Part shown: piece by piece, positions 38,712 to 52,670 of the stretch | Layout of the letters: each line of letters starts with the position of its first letter | Numbering within the stretch: position 1 is the stretch's first letter | The notes under the pieces: generated by a model | Told to the model about the DNA's origin: nothing | The model's database searches: none | Seen by the model: only the letters and a program-made list of their open reading frames with translations | NCBI RefSeq assembly: GCF_013373865.1 | Contig: NC_050471.1 | Location: 6,423,307 to 6,487,306, forward strand | Direction of reading: 5' to 3' | DNA: 64,000 bases | From: Monomorium pharaonis | Taxonomy: Eukaryota > Arthropoda > Insecta > Hymenoptera > Formicidae | Made by a program: the position numbers and the translations under genes

Positions 38712-39266
38712 CAGGCACGTTTTACAATTCTCTGCGAATCGCGATTCCTTTCATCGCGCCTTTTGCAAAACACGATGGCATCGATGAACTGTCTGCACCG
38801 TGCACTTCCGCGATATACACCAGGGATCGTCGAACTGATGAAATACGGATGGAACGAGGTAGCCATGTGCGATACAGAAAGTAAAAGGAAAATGTAATCA
38901 GAACGTACGTAGATACGCTGCATATGCGATATAGAATGTGTGTGTAAAATTATGTTATTGTTTAAAATTGCTACTACGATTAAAAATAAATTCAATTTTC
39001 AACTTTATTCGCAGATCTTAATGAAAAAGTATTAACTTCAATAGAAGAGTCGTACATTTTTCTTATATTAATTTTTCCAATTTTAATGTTTAAAACTATA
39101 TATTCATTAATTCTTTTTTCTGTAAGACACAAATAAGTTTTAAATTCAAGAGAAGTCTATCATCAGAAAATAACTGAAAATTTTTATTACTCCCCGATAT
39201 CGTCATTCGTTGCACATCTTCATTCATTATTAATGTTGTGAATGATAGACTTAATTTCTCTCGCAG

Positions 39267-39584
39267 GAGAGAATGGCGCCATCACGTCGGAGGTCCATAA
39301 ACACGCTTTCGATGGATGGTATGGGAAAGCGAGACGAAGGAGTGTTGTTCTTGCTTAGGGTTCTTGGCAGAACACTGATTTGTCAGCGGCGCTACATTAG
39401 CCTTCTCGTCGAGAAGGGGCCAATAAACCACCCGCCGGCTCGCAGTCGGAAAAACGAAGACTTGAGTAGGAAAACAGTCGACTTATTGGACGATTCCGCC
39501 CGCAGCGAGTGCGCATCGTCGGGAAAGTTTCGCAAAACGTGTTACGGTTATTCAGTATATAACGAAGCCCATAGGAAAGAATAA
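39267..39584 (+). CDS. Weak candidate coding exon behind a strong splice acceptor
   Basis: A pyrimidine-rich acceptor (AATTTCTCTCGCAG, ending at 39266) is followed at once by GAGAGAATGGCG, opening 103 codons from the ATG at 39273 to TAA. The peptide (MAPSRRRSINTLSMDGMGKR...) is basic and shows no known motif. It might be a terminal exon of a small gene or a spliced non-coding RNA; chance is equally possible. Confidence 0.18.
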   Translation, partial: ERMAPSRRRSINTLSMDGMGKRDEGVLFLLRVLGRTLICQRRYISLLVEKGPINHPPARSRKNEDLSRKTVDLLDDSARSECASSGKFRKTCYGYSVYNEAHRKE

Positions 39585-40789
39585 TCTCCCGCACTTTGTT
39601 ACTTAGACTTAACTTGTCGCAACACGCAATCGAAGTGACTGTATAGTTCCAATATGTTGTCAAAGCATAGAGATTAAAGGCCTTAGCAGAACAGCTGATT
39701 TATATATTTTACAATGTTTCATGCTTTAAATTTTTGTAATATATAATAACTATTCTCTGTCTAAATCAGCCATTCTGTTAAGGTCCTGAGACTAATACTT
39801 TGAACTCACTCCGGATTTTATTAATAAAAGTTGAGGCTGGGTCTATGAATCGCTGTTAAAATTGTTTCAATTAAAAAGTAATAAACAACGAAGTTTTGTG
39901 TGTACGCAAGAGATCAAATTCGAATATATGCGACTGTTTTTACTTAGGTATCTCATATTACTGATTTTATATTATTTATTGCGCCGGTTTGAACTTGTAC
40001 TTTTTTTATTTTTATTTTTGTCTTTAATTGTTTTATTATCAAATTATATATTAATTTTATTAGCATCGGTGGCCTCTTGGCGCATCCTGGTCGATTTTCG
40101 CAAATAATGTAACTACGAGGGATCTCCGTATTTCGTACACGGTGTCGGTCCGCCGACGTTATTGCCCGCATTTGTTACCATTGCGGGCGCGTGTAATGGC
40201 CCGGAGGATTAGCAATTTGTCAATTAGTGCCCAGTTAATTTATTTATCGCCATGTATTCGCGGAGCGACGACTCTTTCAGCCTCGAACTTACGTCCCGCG
40301 GCATTCGCAAGCGGCAACCGCGGCGAGCATGCGGCTTCCTTAACGCCTCCCTTAATTTAGATATAGGATAGTAATAAGAGCATCATACACGCCACCGACG
40401 AATAATCGCGGTTACACCGGAAAAACAAAACCATATCCTTTTATATATAGCACATTTAATTTCCGATAAAATTGATAGCTTGTGGCACTCTTTCCATATC
40501 AAACTATTGCTATAATAATTTTTTTTTAATTGATTTTTAAAAAAGATACATAATGATTTATACATCATACTAAACCTTCATATATCTTACTTTAGTTAGG
40601 AAAAAGTTTAAATACTTATGACGAGCCTCTATTTCGAACTTAAGAGTAAATTCTTTTTTACCGCTGCATTTATTTATTCTGTTTAAATCAGTTTCTTGGT
40701 ATTTCTTTTTTTCTAAAAAAAGGATTGAAAAAATTATCTTTGGGGGAGAATTCACGCTCGAATGGAGCGAAAGAAAGCGATATGTAGTA

Positions 40790-41110
40790 TTTGATCAAAA
40801 GCCGGATTAGCTTGTCGCTCATGGTGACAGCTCCGGGACCATAATGATATTTATGCTAAAACTGGTGATGATGGAGTTAGCAGCGACGGGAACCGATTTC
40901 GCCATAAACACGACTCGACACTCAGTGGCCACTCCGGGGTATCGTCGAACCCCCACCGTGGAATAATATACATGTCTGCCGCGGTTGCAGCATCACGGTT
41001 CACACGCTTAGTAAATATAGCCGAGCCGGCTAAAAATGGTTATCGGTGAAAGCGAACACCGTAAACGTATTTATTGCCCTTAATAGAAAAGGCTCGATGT
41101 GTTGCCCTTC
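40790..41110. promoter_or_regulatory. Possible regulatory block (high-complexity island in AT-rich DNA)
   Basis: A 320-base patch of balanced composition with GGATTAG (Otx/Bicoid-like), TGACAG (Meis/TGIF-like), CTAAAAATGG (MEF2-like) and CCATAAA words, and no ORF of note. Such islands in insect deserts are often conserved enhancers, but conservation cannot be judged here. Confidence 0.25.
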
Positions 41111-41660
41111 ACCTCATATTTTAATAGAAAAAAAAAGAAGCAAATAATACTTGATGATAAATACTTTGTAATGTTTGAAATTATATGTATAAATTAATAA
41201 GGCTAATAATAATTTCTTTTAAATCCCTCTCAACTTAAAGTACGAATTCTGTTTAGCGATCGAATTAATTTTGAATTAATTGTTCACTTGATAAGATAAG
41301 ACTTAATAAGACAAGAATAGCATAAATATTTTTCAAGGAAAGATTGAAAAGTCTTATCAAAGCCGCGCGTCATCTGATAATGGAAGCGCGACATACAAAC
41401 GTCATAGCAAGCACGGTGTGAAATCTGCGATGCGATTCGAGATGCAACACGTATTGAACATGAATCTTTGTCAAAATCGATGCGCGCGCGATTCGTGTGC
41501 AGCATGCATTTGATGCATGTTGCACCGCGCTTCGAATCGCATGTTAGTAGTATCGCCTCGACCTGCCTTATGCATAACTGCCTGCTGCCGCCAGAATAAC
41601 GTTACATCGTAAAGAGCCGCCGTACAACAAACACTAGGAAAGCCGAGACGGCAGCTGTAC

Positions 41661-41703
41661 ACTCACTCTCTCTCACACACACACATACACACACGCGCGC
41701 GCA
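41661..41703 (+). repeat. Compound TC/CA/CG microsatellite
   Basis: TC units, then CA units, then CGCGCGCG. Confidence 0.9.
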
Positions 41704-43850
41704 CAGAGAATGCCGTGTATAATACGTGACTGATGATTTACAGGCTGCTAATTCAAAATCCAATTAATAACAGCTATGGGAGATAGTAATTAAATTCCTG
41801 TTATTGTAGCTATTACCAATTATTTCCTGAACTAAATGTTACTAGTATTACATAATTGAAGAGATACGTAAAAGTGTTAAAACTATTACGCTGAAAAAAG
41901 GCTTGGTTGTAATAATCTAATTTTGGTTAAAGTTACCCCAGAGCTTCAAGTGAAACAGTTTCAAACTAAACGTAAAATAATTATAATTAACGAAATATTT
42001 ATAATTATTATTAAACGTTTTGTTATTGCCATAATTTTGTTATTATTATATTTGTTTATAGCAGCCAAATATTTCGAACGATACTAATTAAAAAATGTGT
42101 TGTATTTGTGACTATAATTTCATAGTAAAATAATTATAGTCAAGAATATAATTTTTATTGTAAAATTATTACTTTAATAATAGTAATATAACAAAAAATA
42201 ACCATATGTTATAATTTAAAATTGTATAATTAATAGCACATTTTTTTCATAATTGGCATCACTATAAGTATCTAGTTATTATTATTAATATTATAGTTAC
42301 TATAAAAATCGTATTTCTGATTACAATTATTTTACTGTACAATTATAACCGCAAAGGCCATATATTTTTCTATCAGCATATTATTACTAATGCTTCTCAC
42401 GAATTTACATAGGAGTTTTTTCTGTGATACATTACACTGCATCAATCATTGCATTCATATTAAATCCCAATATGAAATGGCTATTACCGGCGGTTTTTCT
42501 TATCTCATATTTCGAGATCTTCAATGTGTCCCGCGCGAAAGTATTCCCCGCATACCGCGCAACACACCGCGTAATGACAGACGGAGTGATAACGATAACC
42601 GAGCGCATACTCGTTCGTTCGTCGTTTTCAGCTCCGAGCTCTGACATAGAATATCGGGTAGCTCGGGCGAGATTCCGGACGAATTCACGTCGGAAAAAAA
42701 GCCGAGACCGCTATTTTTATTATTTTTCCTCCTCGTATATATTCTCCGTCGGCATCCACCCGGGAATCCGTTCATCAAACGGAACCAACGAAGCGGCAAA
42801 TATCCCGCGGAAAGGACGACACGGCCCATATACAGAGTATGATTTTTCAAAGGACGGCCGATGGAACGAGTCGGCCTCCTCTTTCTTTCGTTTCTTTTAT
42901 TCCTCCCGTTGCTTATTTTTCCCGATGCGCACGCGCAATGAAATTTAATAACATCACATCAAAATAATGTTATAATAACGTTTGTGTCCGTCGAAATTTC
43001 AAGATTCACACAAATTGATATGGTATTCTAATTGAAATGAGACCCATTTAAAATTGTCTTCGGAGCTTCATAATCACCTCTTCTCTCTTTGATTGTTCAC
43101 GTCTCGACGACAATACGTTTATCGCCGAATCTACATTTCGAAGTTTATATACGGACGGACAAAGAAAACTCGCGGGACGTAACTTTTGGGCTTCATCGTC
43201 GCGGCGAGATGCCACCGCTCGTTTATTCAGACTTTATTATGTCCTCGATGCTTGTCACGGTCCAGCGAGCGCGCGCGTCTTTGCCCGATATTGAAAAGTC
43301 TGGATCGCTTCTTTCTACTTCCCGTCTCCGCTCCGCTTTTGCCGCGTCGTTCCGCTGTTCGTTCCGCCTTCCAGGACCTTACCAAGGCGCTCCACGTTTT
43401 ATAGGGCATACATATCGAAGTCCTAAGGCTATATATAGTGAGACGCGAGCGTGTTGCATTTTCCGATCGTACGGAGGGAAGGCCGGAGTGGATTATATGA
43501 GCAAAGGGAAATCTCGTGGCCCACGGCGAAGACTCTTCCGTGCGATAGGTCGAATTTAGAAGGAAATATGAAGATGTATGTAGTCGGAATAGCATTCGCA
43601 AATCGCATACATATTCGATAAAGAGATAGTTTAATATCGCGAACAAATTCCTGAATTAAGGTCTTATTTCTCTTTTTATTGCGTGAAACGCAGTTATTTT
43701 GGAAATATTCCCCAATGTAAACTTCACTAAAATAACATAACAAACATCAATAATAGCCGATAAAATTACTGATTGCCGGTAAAAACTGATAAACACTGGT
43801 AAATAATACGTAGAGACATAAACTCATAATACATGATTATCGTAACATGC

Positions 43851-43876
43851 ATAATTATAATTATAATTATAATATA
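43851..43876 (+). repeat. (ATTATA)n repeat
   Basis: Four units of a hexamer-like TAATTA repeat, self-complementary. Confidence 0.85.
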
Positions 43877-44608
43877 TGAAATTCCTATTCTCTTATATAG
43901 AACACGTGGAAATTCCATGTGGATAATTTTGGACCGGCATTATTATCGCATCCTTAATCACGCGTTCCCAAATTGCCGGCTGAATAATCCAATTCTTCAT
44001 TGTTCGGCCATTTCATACCCCGCGGGCTTTTATTTTCCGTGCCTGTACATTCCGCGCGTGAGATTATTCTTTTGCAAGATCATATTTCCAAATACCCATT
44101 GTCCACCACGCTTTATCGCGCAACGGCCCCGTAACGGAACGGAATTGCGCCAGAACGTGGGAGGGGGATTCGTTTTCGGCGCGAAAATCGACGGGATATC
44201 GAATTTAACGAGCCGCCGGGTGCATCACGCCTCGACCGAAGGCGGGCCTCGGATAATCGTGTAATTGGATAATTCATAGCGAATAAGCGCCCGCGTACTT
44301 GCACTCGCGGAGTGCCCCATTGTCACGGACCACCGGCTTTGTAATGCAAAACTAATTTCCCCGTAATCCTCCTTTTCTCGCCCCCTTCCTCCCCTACCCC
44401 ACCAAGCAACCTAGCTTCTCTTCTAGGCCCTCCTGTGTGTCCGTCGCGTAATCACGGCGGAAACTTTTCTTTTCCGCGAGAAAGCGGACAAAAGGAAAAC
44501 GCTTCGAGGAGCCAGCTCGAGTGGAACGATAGAGGCGCGACAATCGAGGAATATTAATCGATCGCGCGGTTCTCGATAAGATTGCGATTGTGAGCACTAA
44601 ATCTTATT

Positions 44609-44620
44609 CCCCCCCCCCCC
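44609..44620 (+). repeat. Poly-C tract
   Basis: Twelve consecutive C followed by TTTTCCCCCTTTTCC. Confidence 0.9.
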
Positions 44621-46318
44621 TTTTCCCCCTTTTCCGTTCTGGCAATGGATTTCCGCCATGGTTTTAGGATGTAGCATTGTATTTTAGATTTTAGAATAAG
44701 GACGCGATTGAAAGTAGACCAAACGTCGAAACTTGATCAGAAATTATTGTTTAATCCGCTTGATATTAAATTGCTTAATACTTTTAGTTTATGGCATTTT
44801 CAGAACGTTTCTTCGTAAATTTTTCATTTTTACTTTCAAGAATTTTCTTTAGAAATCTTACGTATGCAAATAAATTGAGATAAATCGTCTCGAGGTGTCG
44901 TTCCATTGAAATGTTTGCACGTAAAACGAGGTCTTGCGAAATTCAATTGAAAACTTCGACATTTTTTCATTCGCATTATTCTTCAGCATCTTTATGTTAC
45001 CGTCGATACGGGCGGAATAATGTACACGGCGCCGTTTTTCATTCGATCGCAACTACCACCATCCTTCGCAACCATTTTTTATATGGACGATCAGTGATTT
45101 TTTTTTATTACCGTCGAGACTCGGCGGTATCGAGGGAGAAAAAGGGGGGGTGGGAAAAAGAGAGATAAGTCGGGCCGATAAACGGGTCCGATTTATTGCG
45201 TCATTAATTTTGTTTATCGACACGCGAATCGCGTTGCGATTGCGCTCGCAGCGACTACGTCGGCGAAATTCAGTTGCGAAATTAGGTCGCGTAAAAACGC
45301 CCCCAAAATGTTGTTTACCCGCGCAATTTTATCGCTCGCGCTCGTACATTTCTTCCGTGCGTGTCGATAATACACATATATCACAGCTCGCCCTCGTGTA
45401 CGATATCTTGTCACCGAATTGCCTGTAATTACCGCAAATTCGTCGAAATCGTGCTAATTGCCGCAGTGCGATGTAAAATGCCGCATATAATTTTCACTTT
45501 TCTTTCACTTCTGTCAAATGTCAACGTAATTTAATAAATGTAACATTTCTCATATTTGATAAACTAATATATAAAATTGGGTTTAAATTAATGTATCTTT
45601 TATTTTAATAATTATAAACCCATCTTATAATAATTGTATATTATTCTTTAAATAAAACTTAATTAGAATATAACATTGCATGCAACTTATATTCTTTCTA
45701 GTAATGCGAAGTAAGCCGAGTAAAAAAACCAATTAGCATCGCGGAAAAAAAACTTTATTATCATCTTACTGTGCTGAAATTCCACCATGTTCATTACATT
45801 TTTTGAGAGATTATTCATTAAAATACTTCTAATGATTAAAATATATTAAAATATAATTATTACAAAGTATTAATTTTTTTAGAAAAATAAATTTTAATTA
45901 AAATTTCATTAAAATAATATAAAATACTCATTCATCAAAATAATATAATTATAACTAATAATTAAATTATGCACTGTTGTCATTATCATGTTAAAGACTT
46001 TAATTATTTGTATCTTATAGATTCTGAAATCATAATAATTATAATGTTAATTTTCTCTCCTGACAGAGTTATCTAAATATTTTATTCAAGGCCCCCGAAA
46101 ATAAAGTCCTACCATCTCACATTATTGTGTTGCACAAAACATCTGAGAAATTCGGATTTACGTCACTCCGGAGATAGACCATCGGCGCGCATCATGGTGG
46201 GCGCGCGCAGTAGAGAAGGTAGCTGTACAGTCAGACACGTGAGATGAGTCCAGTAGAGGGATTTCGCACGTGATAAGGCTGCGCGAACGGCCGTTTTCTT
46301 CTCTTGCCGGGTCGTTTC

Positions 46319-46321
<3 letters not shown>

Positions 46322-46373
<52 letters not shown>

Positions 46374-46391
46374 CCCCCCCCTCTCTCTCCT
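46322..46391 (+). repeat. TC microsatellite with C run
   Basis: About 24 TC units, then a C run, then more TC units. Frames through it (poly-Ser/Leu or poly-Arg/Glu) are artefacts. Confidence 0.95.
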
Positions 46392-48344
46392 CTGCCCCAT
46401 TTGCTACCTGCAGGTGATACTCCCCGTTCCGATCGTAATACCGTCCGCCGTTATGTCCGCTACGTGGATTCCTTTCTCGACGCGATCGGGATATAAACCT
46501 GACGGTCCCGGCTCGCGATAAAGCGTCGTTCGATCGTCATTGTGCTCTCGCCCTTCAGGAAACGCTGAAAGACTACGATCGCTGGCGATGATTCGTGCCC
46601 ATTCTCGAGAGGAATGCCCCGGCCGAAAGAGATACGGGATGTCCTCGAGCTGTCGCGTCAGCCCCTCGTTGTCTCGTTGGGAGTTTTGGAAATTACGTAC
46701 GAAAAGAAACTGTTCCAAAAACAGACATCCATGTGAATGCTTTTTCCAGATAAAATATATTAGTATAGTGCGTACTCCAGCTCGGTTTTTTTTTTAAAAT
46801 GTGAATTTTTTAAACATATTCCTTGTTTATTCTAAATTCTTATTAGCAAAAGATATTTAGAATAATTGCAATTGTAAAACACTGTAATTTTCTAAATTGT
46901 CTTGCCAATTACGTTTTACCCATATAGGAAAATATTTATTAAATAGAAGATTTATCTTATATTTTTTAAATTCCAAATTACATATTTTAATAATTGTACG
47001 TTAAATTAACTGTTTACTATTTGAAAAGAGCAAAAATTATTTATTGTTTAGTTATCTTTTCATTTTTTTGAATTTGTTTAACAATTTTATATGTATTTTT
47101 TCATTTTTACCCCATATAATTTTACCAAATGTACTTTAAAAAACATTTTATTTGTTTCAATTTTTGCTTAAAAGAAATTGATGAAATTCACGAAAAGCTG
47201 GATCAGAAATAGACTCCGTAACGCAGTCATTATTGCCTCAATTCTATCGTAAAGCAAATCGCAGAACGGGACAATTGCAACGCCTAAATGGCTGCAGTTT
47301 AGTGTAAAGACCCTCTGTTTATATCCAAGCATCCGACGGCGAAGTAGGACCGGCGGGTTAACGGGCGTTTAGTCGCATCGCGAACGGACGGAGAAGACTG
47401 TTCTCCCCTGTTATTTACGAGGATGCGGGAAACGCATAGGACCGAATCGGAGCTACGTGTTAAGACTGGCTGTATAGCTCGTTAAGGTTGTATTACGACG
47501 CCGGAGCTGATACGGAGCGGCATCGCGTCGTGACGACATTTCGTCGTCGACGAAATTGGACGTCCGCGCGCGTAGTCTCGAAACGTCTAATAAATCCTTC
47601 GATAATCGCACTTGACACCGCTATCGACGGAATCGGGACAAGTGCTCGTATTCGTTGCCATCGTACGCGACGACGGCTAGCTATTCGTATTCGAGAATTC
47701 CTAGGATTCCTATTCCGTAGGACATACTTACTGCACTACATTATTGCAAGTCTCAAATTAAATGTTTTTGTTAAGCTAAAGTTAATAAGAATTTCGATTT
47801 TCCTAAATCGATAAAACGATCGTGACGTAAGACTGAAAGGCAATGAGCCTTATAGAGACTTATCGTCCAATTACATCGAGCTGTTTTATATTCATCCAAA
47901 GTTTCGTCTGCTGTCAGAATTCACGAATTTTCCTCGCGGTAAAATCTACCAACCGCATTTAGCGATCTAAATAATAACGAAGGAAGCAGCAGCGAAAAAT
48001 TCGTACGGTCTCACTCGAGGGAGGTGGAGGAGGCGAGGTTGAAGTGTATCGGCCGATGTTCGGAGGGAATAGCCAAGTAGGTAGAAAATACGTGATCCGG
48101 AATCTAGTATCGTGTATCGGAAAATCTAGCTATTACTCGACGCGTATTCCCGTCGTTCGGTCCTCTGCCCTCCTTTTACCTCCGCGACCTTTCCCTACCT
48201 ATCTCCCTAACGTCGAGTTTTATTTTGCCTCCCACGGGATCTCCCTCGGCCGGTCGCGAGACGGTATTTTTATTCAAATTTCGCTCGATCCGTCCTCTTG
48301 AAGTTCTTCTCGAGAGGGGCGGGCATCGCATTATACGAGTCGAA

Positions 48345-48370
48345 GTCGCTCGCTCGCTCGCTCGTTCGCT
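48345..48370 (+). repeat. (CGCT)n tetranucleotide repeat
   Basis: Five CGCT units plus a GTTCGCT variant. Confidence 0.9.
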
Positions 48371-49470
48371 CTAATGCCGCAGCTTCGTAAATTCTATTTG
48401 CTCTTGGCCCTTGCCTTACGCGGGTCGGTAGTCGGCCGCTTGTAAATGGCACGATCGATATTCGCCTAACTGCTGCGAAATAATCGGCTGCGCTCCCATG
48501 GAGCGGAAACGATCTGAAGAGCCTGTGTGTCTTTATTGAGAGGATATCGGAGTTAGCATTGCCACGAGAAGAATTGAAAATGTATTAATGTAATTTGCGA
48601 TACACGGTATCTTCGAGGCAGGAAGATGAAAGAGGGAAGAAAATGCGCGTATATATTGGAAATGAACGCTAATAATGTACATGCTGATACAGAGAGGGTA
48701 ACGAGAAATGGATGGAAATAATGCGAAAAGAGTTGGAAGTATTTGTATCGTGCTCTCGGGGAAATTGTTCCCGGGAGAAAGAAAGAAATATCCAGAGAGC
48801 GATTTGTATATTATTCGAATTTTGTTGGCACGACGGCGAATGATGGGAGGTGGAAGGTGGAAGTGAATTCGTTGGAATATTTCATGCGAGCATCAACGTC
48901 TGAAATGGCGCTACTTACCTAGGAGCAACGTATAAAGTTTTATTAGTAAGTTCCGCCACGGGATCCTCTTTCTCTCTCTATCTCCCTCTCTTCCTTTTCG
49001 GTCGTGCACCCACTTTTGCCAAGTTTCGTAAACTAGCTTGCGGATTGGACGTGAGAGTCCCAACGTGAGATGAATCACACTAGAAACACGCCGTCCTAGA
49101 ATAATTTAGGGTGATAGTCTAATGCACGACGTGTATAATGACAACAAAAATGTCTCTGCATCTGTGTCGAGTATGTCGAATCAAAAATATACAATTAACT
49201 TTGCATTTTTATGCATTTATGCCATTTCTACATATTATAAAAAGTTTGAACGAATAAGTTCTCAATTTTCCAGGGATATATATTCCCATATTTCATCAAC
49301 TATTTTTAAAAAATAAATATATATTATCCTTATCAATATTATTGATAATGATCTAAATTAAACATCCGCATTTCGCGCTTTTGATCTAAAAACAGTCGCG
49401 GAAAGTCTAGGAGTACTGTCGGAGCTATACCAAGAGTAACAAGAAGAAAGGGTCCCTAGTAATTCTCCAA

Positions 49471-49500
49471 AAGAGAAAGAGAGAGAGAGAGAGAGAGAGA
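49471..49500 (+). repeat. GA microsatellite
   Basis: Mostly uninterrupted GA run. Confidence 0.9.
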
Positions 49501-51464
49501 ATTCTGCCACAATGCGGCGGCTAAACTCGGAAACCTTGCCGAGCAAACCGAGAGACGGCGATCTAGCGCCGGCATTGTACCACTGTCCGGTGCACACATT
49601 GCTGATAAGACTTACTTCCTTCCCCGTTAAGTTCTTTGCTGGCAAAGAAAAAAATCTTGGAAAATACCTCGTCATAAGCGTTACACTAAACAAGAGTAGT
49701 CCCGTCTGAGCATCGTCTCATACTCGCGTTAAATCCGAGATGAACGACCAATAACTAAAGTAAACGAACTCTGGATTACGCAATGAAGAGAAATATTCAC
49801 TAAGATGCCAATCGGTGTTACAAAGTGATTGCATCGGGTGACTGATATCAGTTTTTTGTGTTGTTATATGCTAATTTATTTCTCATTCTTGAATACTTCC
49901 TTATTGTATGTTTTCTTTCCATTTTATGAAATAATCCATTTTACTTGCATTCACATATTCCAAAGAACAAATTTTTATTGCGAACTTCAACTATGTAATA
50001 TTCATAAGAGTTATTTCTGAATCTGATATGAATATTTTCTTCACATTTTCGACAAGATGTGCTTTCAAAGTTTTGAACTTCACAAAAGAAGTAATTTTAT
50101 ACAGCATAGCTTACTATTATCATATGTTTTATGTTAAATATATAATAAATCTTGTTAAAAAAATGTCAGTATATATTAATTAATTTTAATATATTTTTTA
50201 AATACATGTAATACATTTTTAATATATTTATTACATTTAATATAATTATATGTGGACATTAATGTTCGCATATGTAACAACAAAGATACAAGTCATGTTA
50301 AATCTGATCGAAAGTCAGGATTATCCCAGAAGTGCTTTGTAGCGATATTTCGCTCGAGCTTAGCATCCCAGAGCAATAAGCTTGCTGGCTGCGTTCGCAG
50401 CTAGAATTACGTGACGCGCCATTGTACATATCTCTTCGTCGTCGTCACGGGCGCGCTAATCATCGAGAGAATACCAAGAGAGACGCCAGGTACAATGAGG
50501 GTTTCGTCTAGACCGTAATTAGGCGAGACCACGTTCGAAGTCCTCTTGGAGACGCGGACACAAACATATCACCGTCATAGCGATATATCGTATCGTAGCG
50601 GTTAAACGGACAAGTCACCGTGACAAGAACCGGTGATGCATTTGTCTGGATCGTGTGGCGTGCCAAAATGTACCAGGGAAGTACGAGAGAATTTCATAAT
50701 AGACGCGAAACTGTTCAATAATGTAGAAGCAAAGAAGATTGAAATGTTTTTAGAACTTAGAAATTACGCTATCTCTCCAAGAAAAATATAAGCGCGAAGA
50801 AATTCTGTCAAGTTAAATATATGAAAAGGTATCTAATAAGAAGTGGAAGAAAAATTAATTAATGAATTAAGAAATACGATACGAGACTGCCAAAGAATTT
50901 GACTTTTTCTCTAATTGTTAATAAAAATTGTTTCAAAAAAATTTGGTCAAATTGCTTACTGGGGAAAGCTATGAGCTTTACTTATTCTCTTTATGATTAG
51001 CGCGCTCGTAACAACGATGAAGAGGAGAATCTAAGATAATTTGAGAGACGATTTAAAATGTATTTACTTTGTTATATCACTTACTGTATCCTTTTACACA
51101 TAGATACATGACACATAGATTTTACACAAAGCTAAAGAAACTTATGTCGACCGTGACGGAAATGACAATAGGTGAAGAAAGAACCGTGAAGGAAATAAAG
51201 AAATCCGTCTGTCGGAAGTGGTAATGCAAGAGTTGTTAATGACTCTCTAACGAGGTGTGGGTCAATCTTATTTCGCCGGAAGAGAAAGAGACCATCTGAG
51301 ACACGGGAAATAAGACTGACTTTTCTTTAGCTACCTTCTGTCTTTGCCTTCGCCATCGACCTACCGATGACCCTTTGCTTTCTTTTCCGCCTCCCCCTGG
51401 ATTTATCTCTCTTACATCGTCTTTTCACCCTCGCGTTTCAACGTGAAGAAATTTCGTTTTTATG

Positions 51465-51469
51465 TCTCT

Positions 51470-51513
<44 letters not shown>
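51465..51513 (+). repeat. C run followed by TC microsatellite
   Basis: TCTCTC, eight C, then about 17 TC units. Confidence 0.95.
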
Positions 51514-51517
<4 letters not shown>

Positions 51518-52289
51518 ATTTTTTGTTGTGCATCATCTTAAATATTCCGCTCTGTTTTCTCCGCAACTTCCGTTTGCCCGCCGGAAGTCACGCTGCATCC
51601 TCGAATACATTCCGAGAAAGAGCTTGAGATCGAGATAGGGAAATAGGAGATTGTCGAGAGGCAAGACTGCGAAATATTCTCGAGCATCCTTACAGCTCGA
51701 GAGACGAGCTTCTCTCTCGGACGGTATCGGATGAAAAGATAAGAATTATTAATGCTGAACGCGCTCGCGAAGGACGACGGCGTTACATTGTACTGGGTGT
51801 TTGAAAGCTGCAACTGCTTGCTCGACTAAAAAGTCTCAGATAAATTTTGAAATGGGAGAATTTTCTTAAACAAGAATTTAGTGAATGATGTTTTGCTGTC
51901 GATACTTTATATGCCTATTATATTTAAGTAATAGACTTGAAATAATAAAATTTTCAAAATGCTGTTAATAAAGATATTTATATAAGAGTAATATTTACAC
52001 CTAAATTTTAAATACGACTAAGCTCGCTTAAAAATAACTGAACCAGAAAATTTTACTATTTTTTTTTTAAATACACGTTTTATTTTATTAAAACCACTGT
52101 GTTATGACTGTTTTAATTTTAATAATGTATTGTATTTTTCTTTTTGCTTTAAATAAACTGCAATTTTTTAAATTTATATTTTAATAAACAATTTTTTAAA
52201 TTTTTATCTCGTTAAAAAAATTTTCGGACATTACCAAACGTTGTAAATGTATCTGTACTTTTTATGCAGATGTTTTTGTTTTCGTTACG

Positions 52290-52670
52290 CGTCTAAATAA
52301 TCGCAAAACGCGAGCTATTATAGCGTGGTTTGTAGTCTAACTCGCGGAAATTGATGATGAATAAACGCGATGCACCGGCTTAATTGGATCGGCATTTCTG
52401 AGGGCTATCGGCCGGCCAGTCGAAATTAGCTCTCTTGTGCCCAGTTGCATGACCGATTGCGCTCTCGTGTGTCCTTATCATTATCACGGCCCTTTTGCTC
52501 TGGCTTTTGCGTTTTCATTCATTATTAATGGGATAGAAATCGATGCCACGATATTCCCAGTTGTCCTCTCGCCTTATTGTTACGACGTCATAATGAATTT
52601 ACGTCGGATTTCGGGTTTATCGTGTGTATTGAGTATCCCAAAATTGCTCGGATGACACTTAGGATATTTT
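52290..52670. promoter_or_regulatory. Possible regulatory block
   Basis: High-complexity island between AT-rich stretches, with GACGTCA (CRE-like) at about 52583, TTATCATTATC (GATA-like) and TTAATTGG homeodomain-like words. The 72-codon frame inside shows no family features. Confidence 0.22.

Noticed and set aside
38531..38995. 154-codon minus-strand frame
   Set aside because: It passes through the 38685 stem-loop and AT-rich DNA, and an 88-codon frame exists on the other strand; no family features beyond a hydrophobic start.
43089..43559. 156-codon plus-strand frame
   Set aside because: It starts with TTG, overlaps longer minus-strand frames in a CpG-rich block and has no family features.
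46158..46521. Frames with poly-Ser/Leu or poly-Arg/Glu
   Set aside because: They are translations of the TC/GA microsatellite at 46322-46391.
51785..51815. GTACTGGGTGTTTGAAAGC as a third end of the TIR family
   Set aside because: Similarity to the left end at 54461 is limited to GGTGTT plus scattered bases, and no right partner is visible; kept only as a remark.
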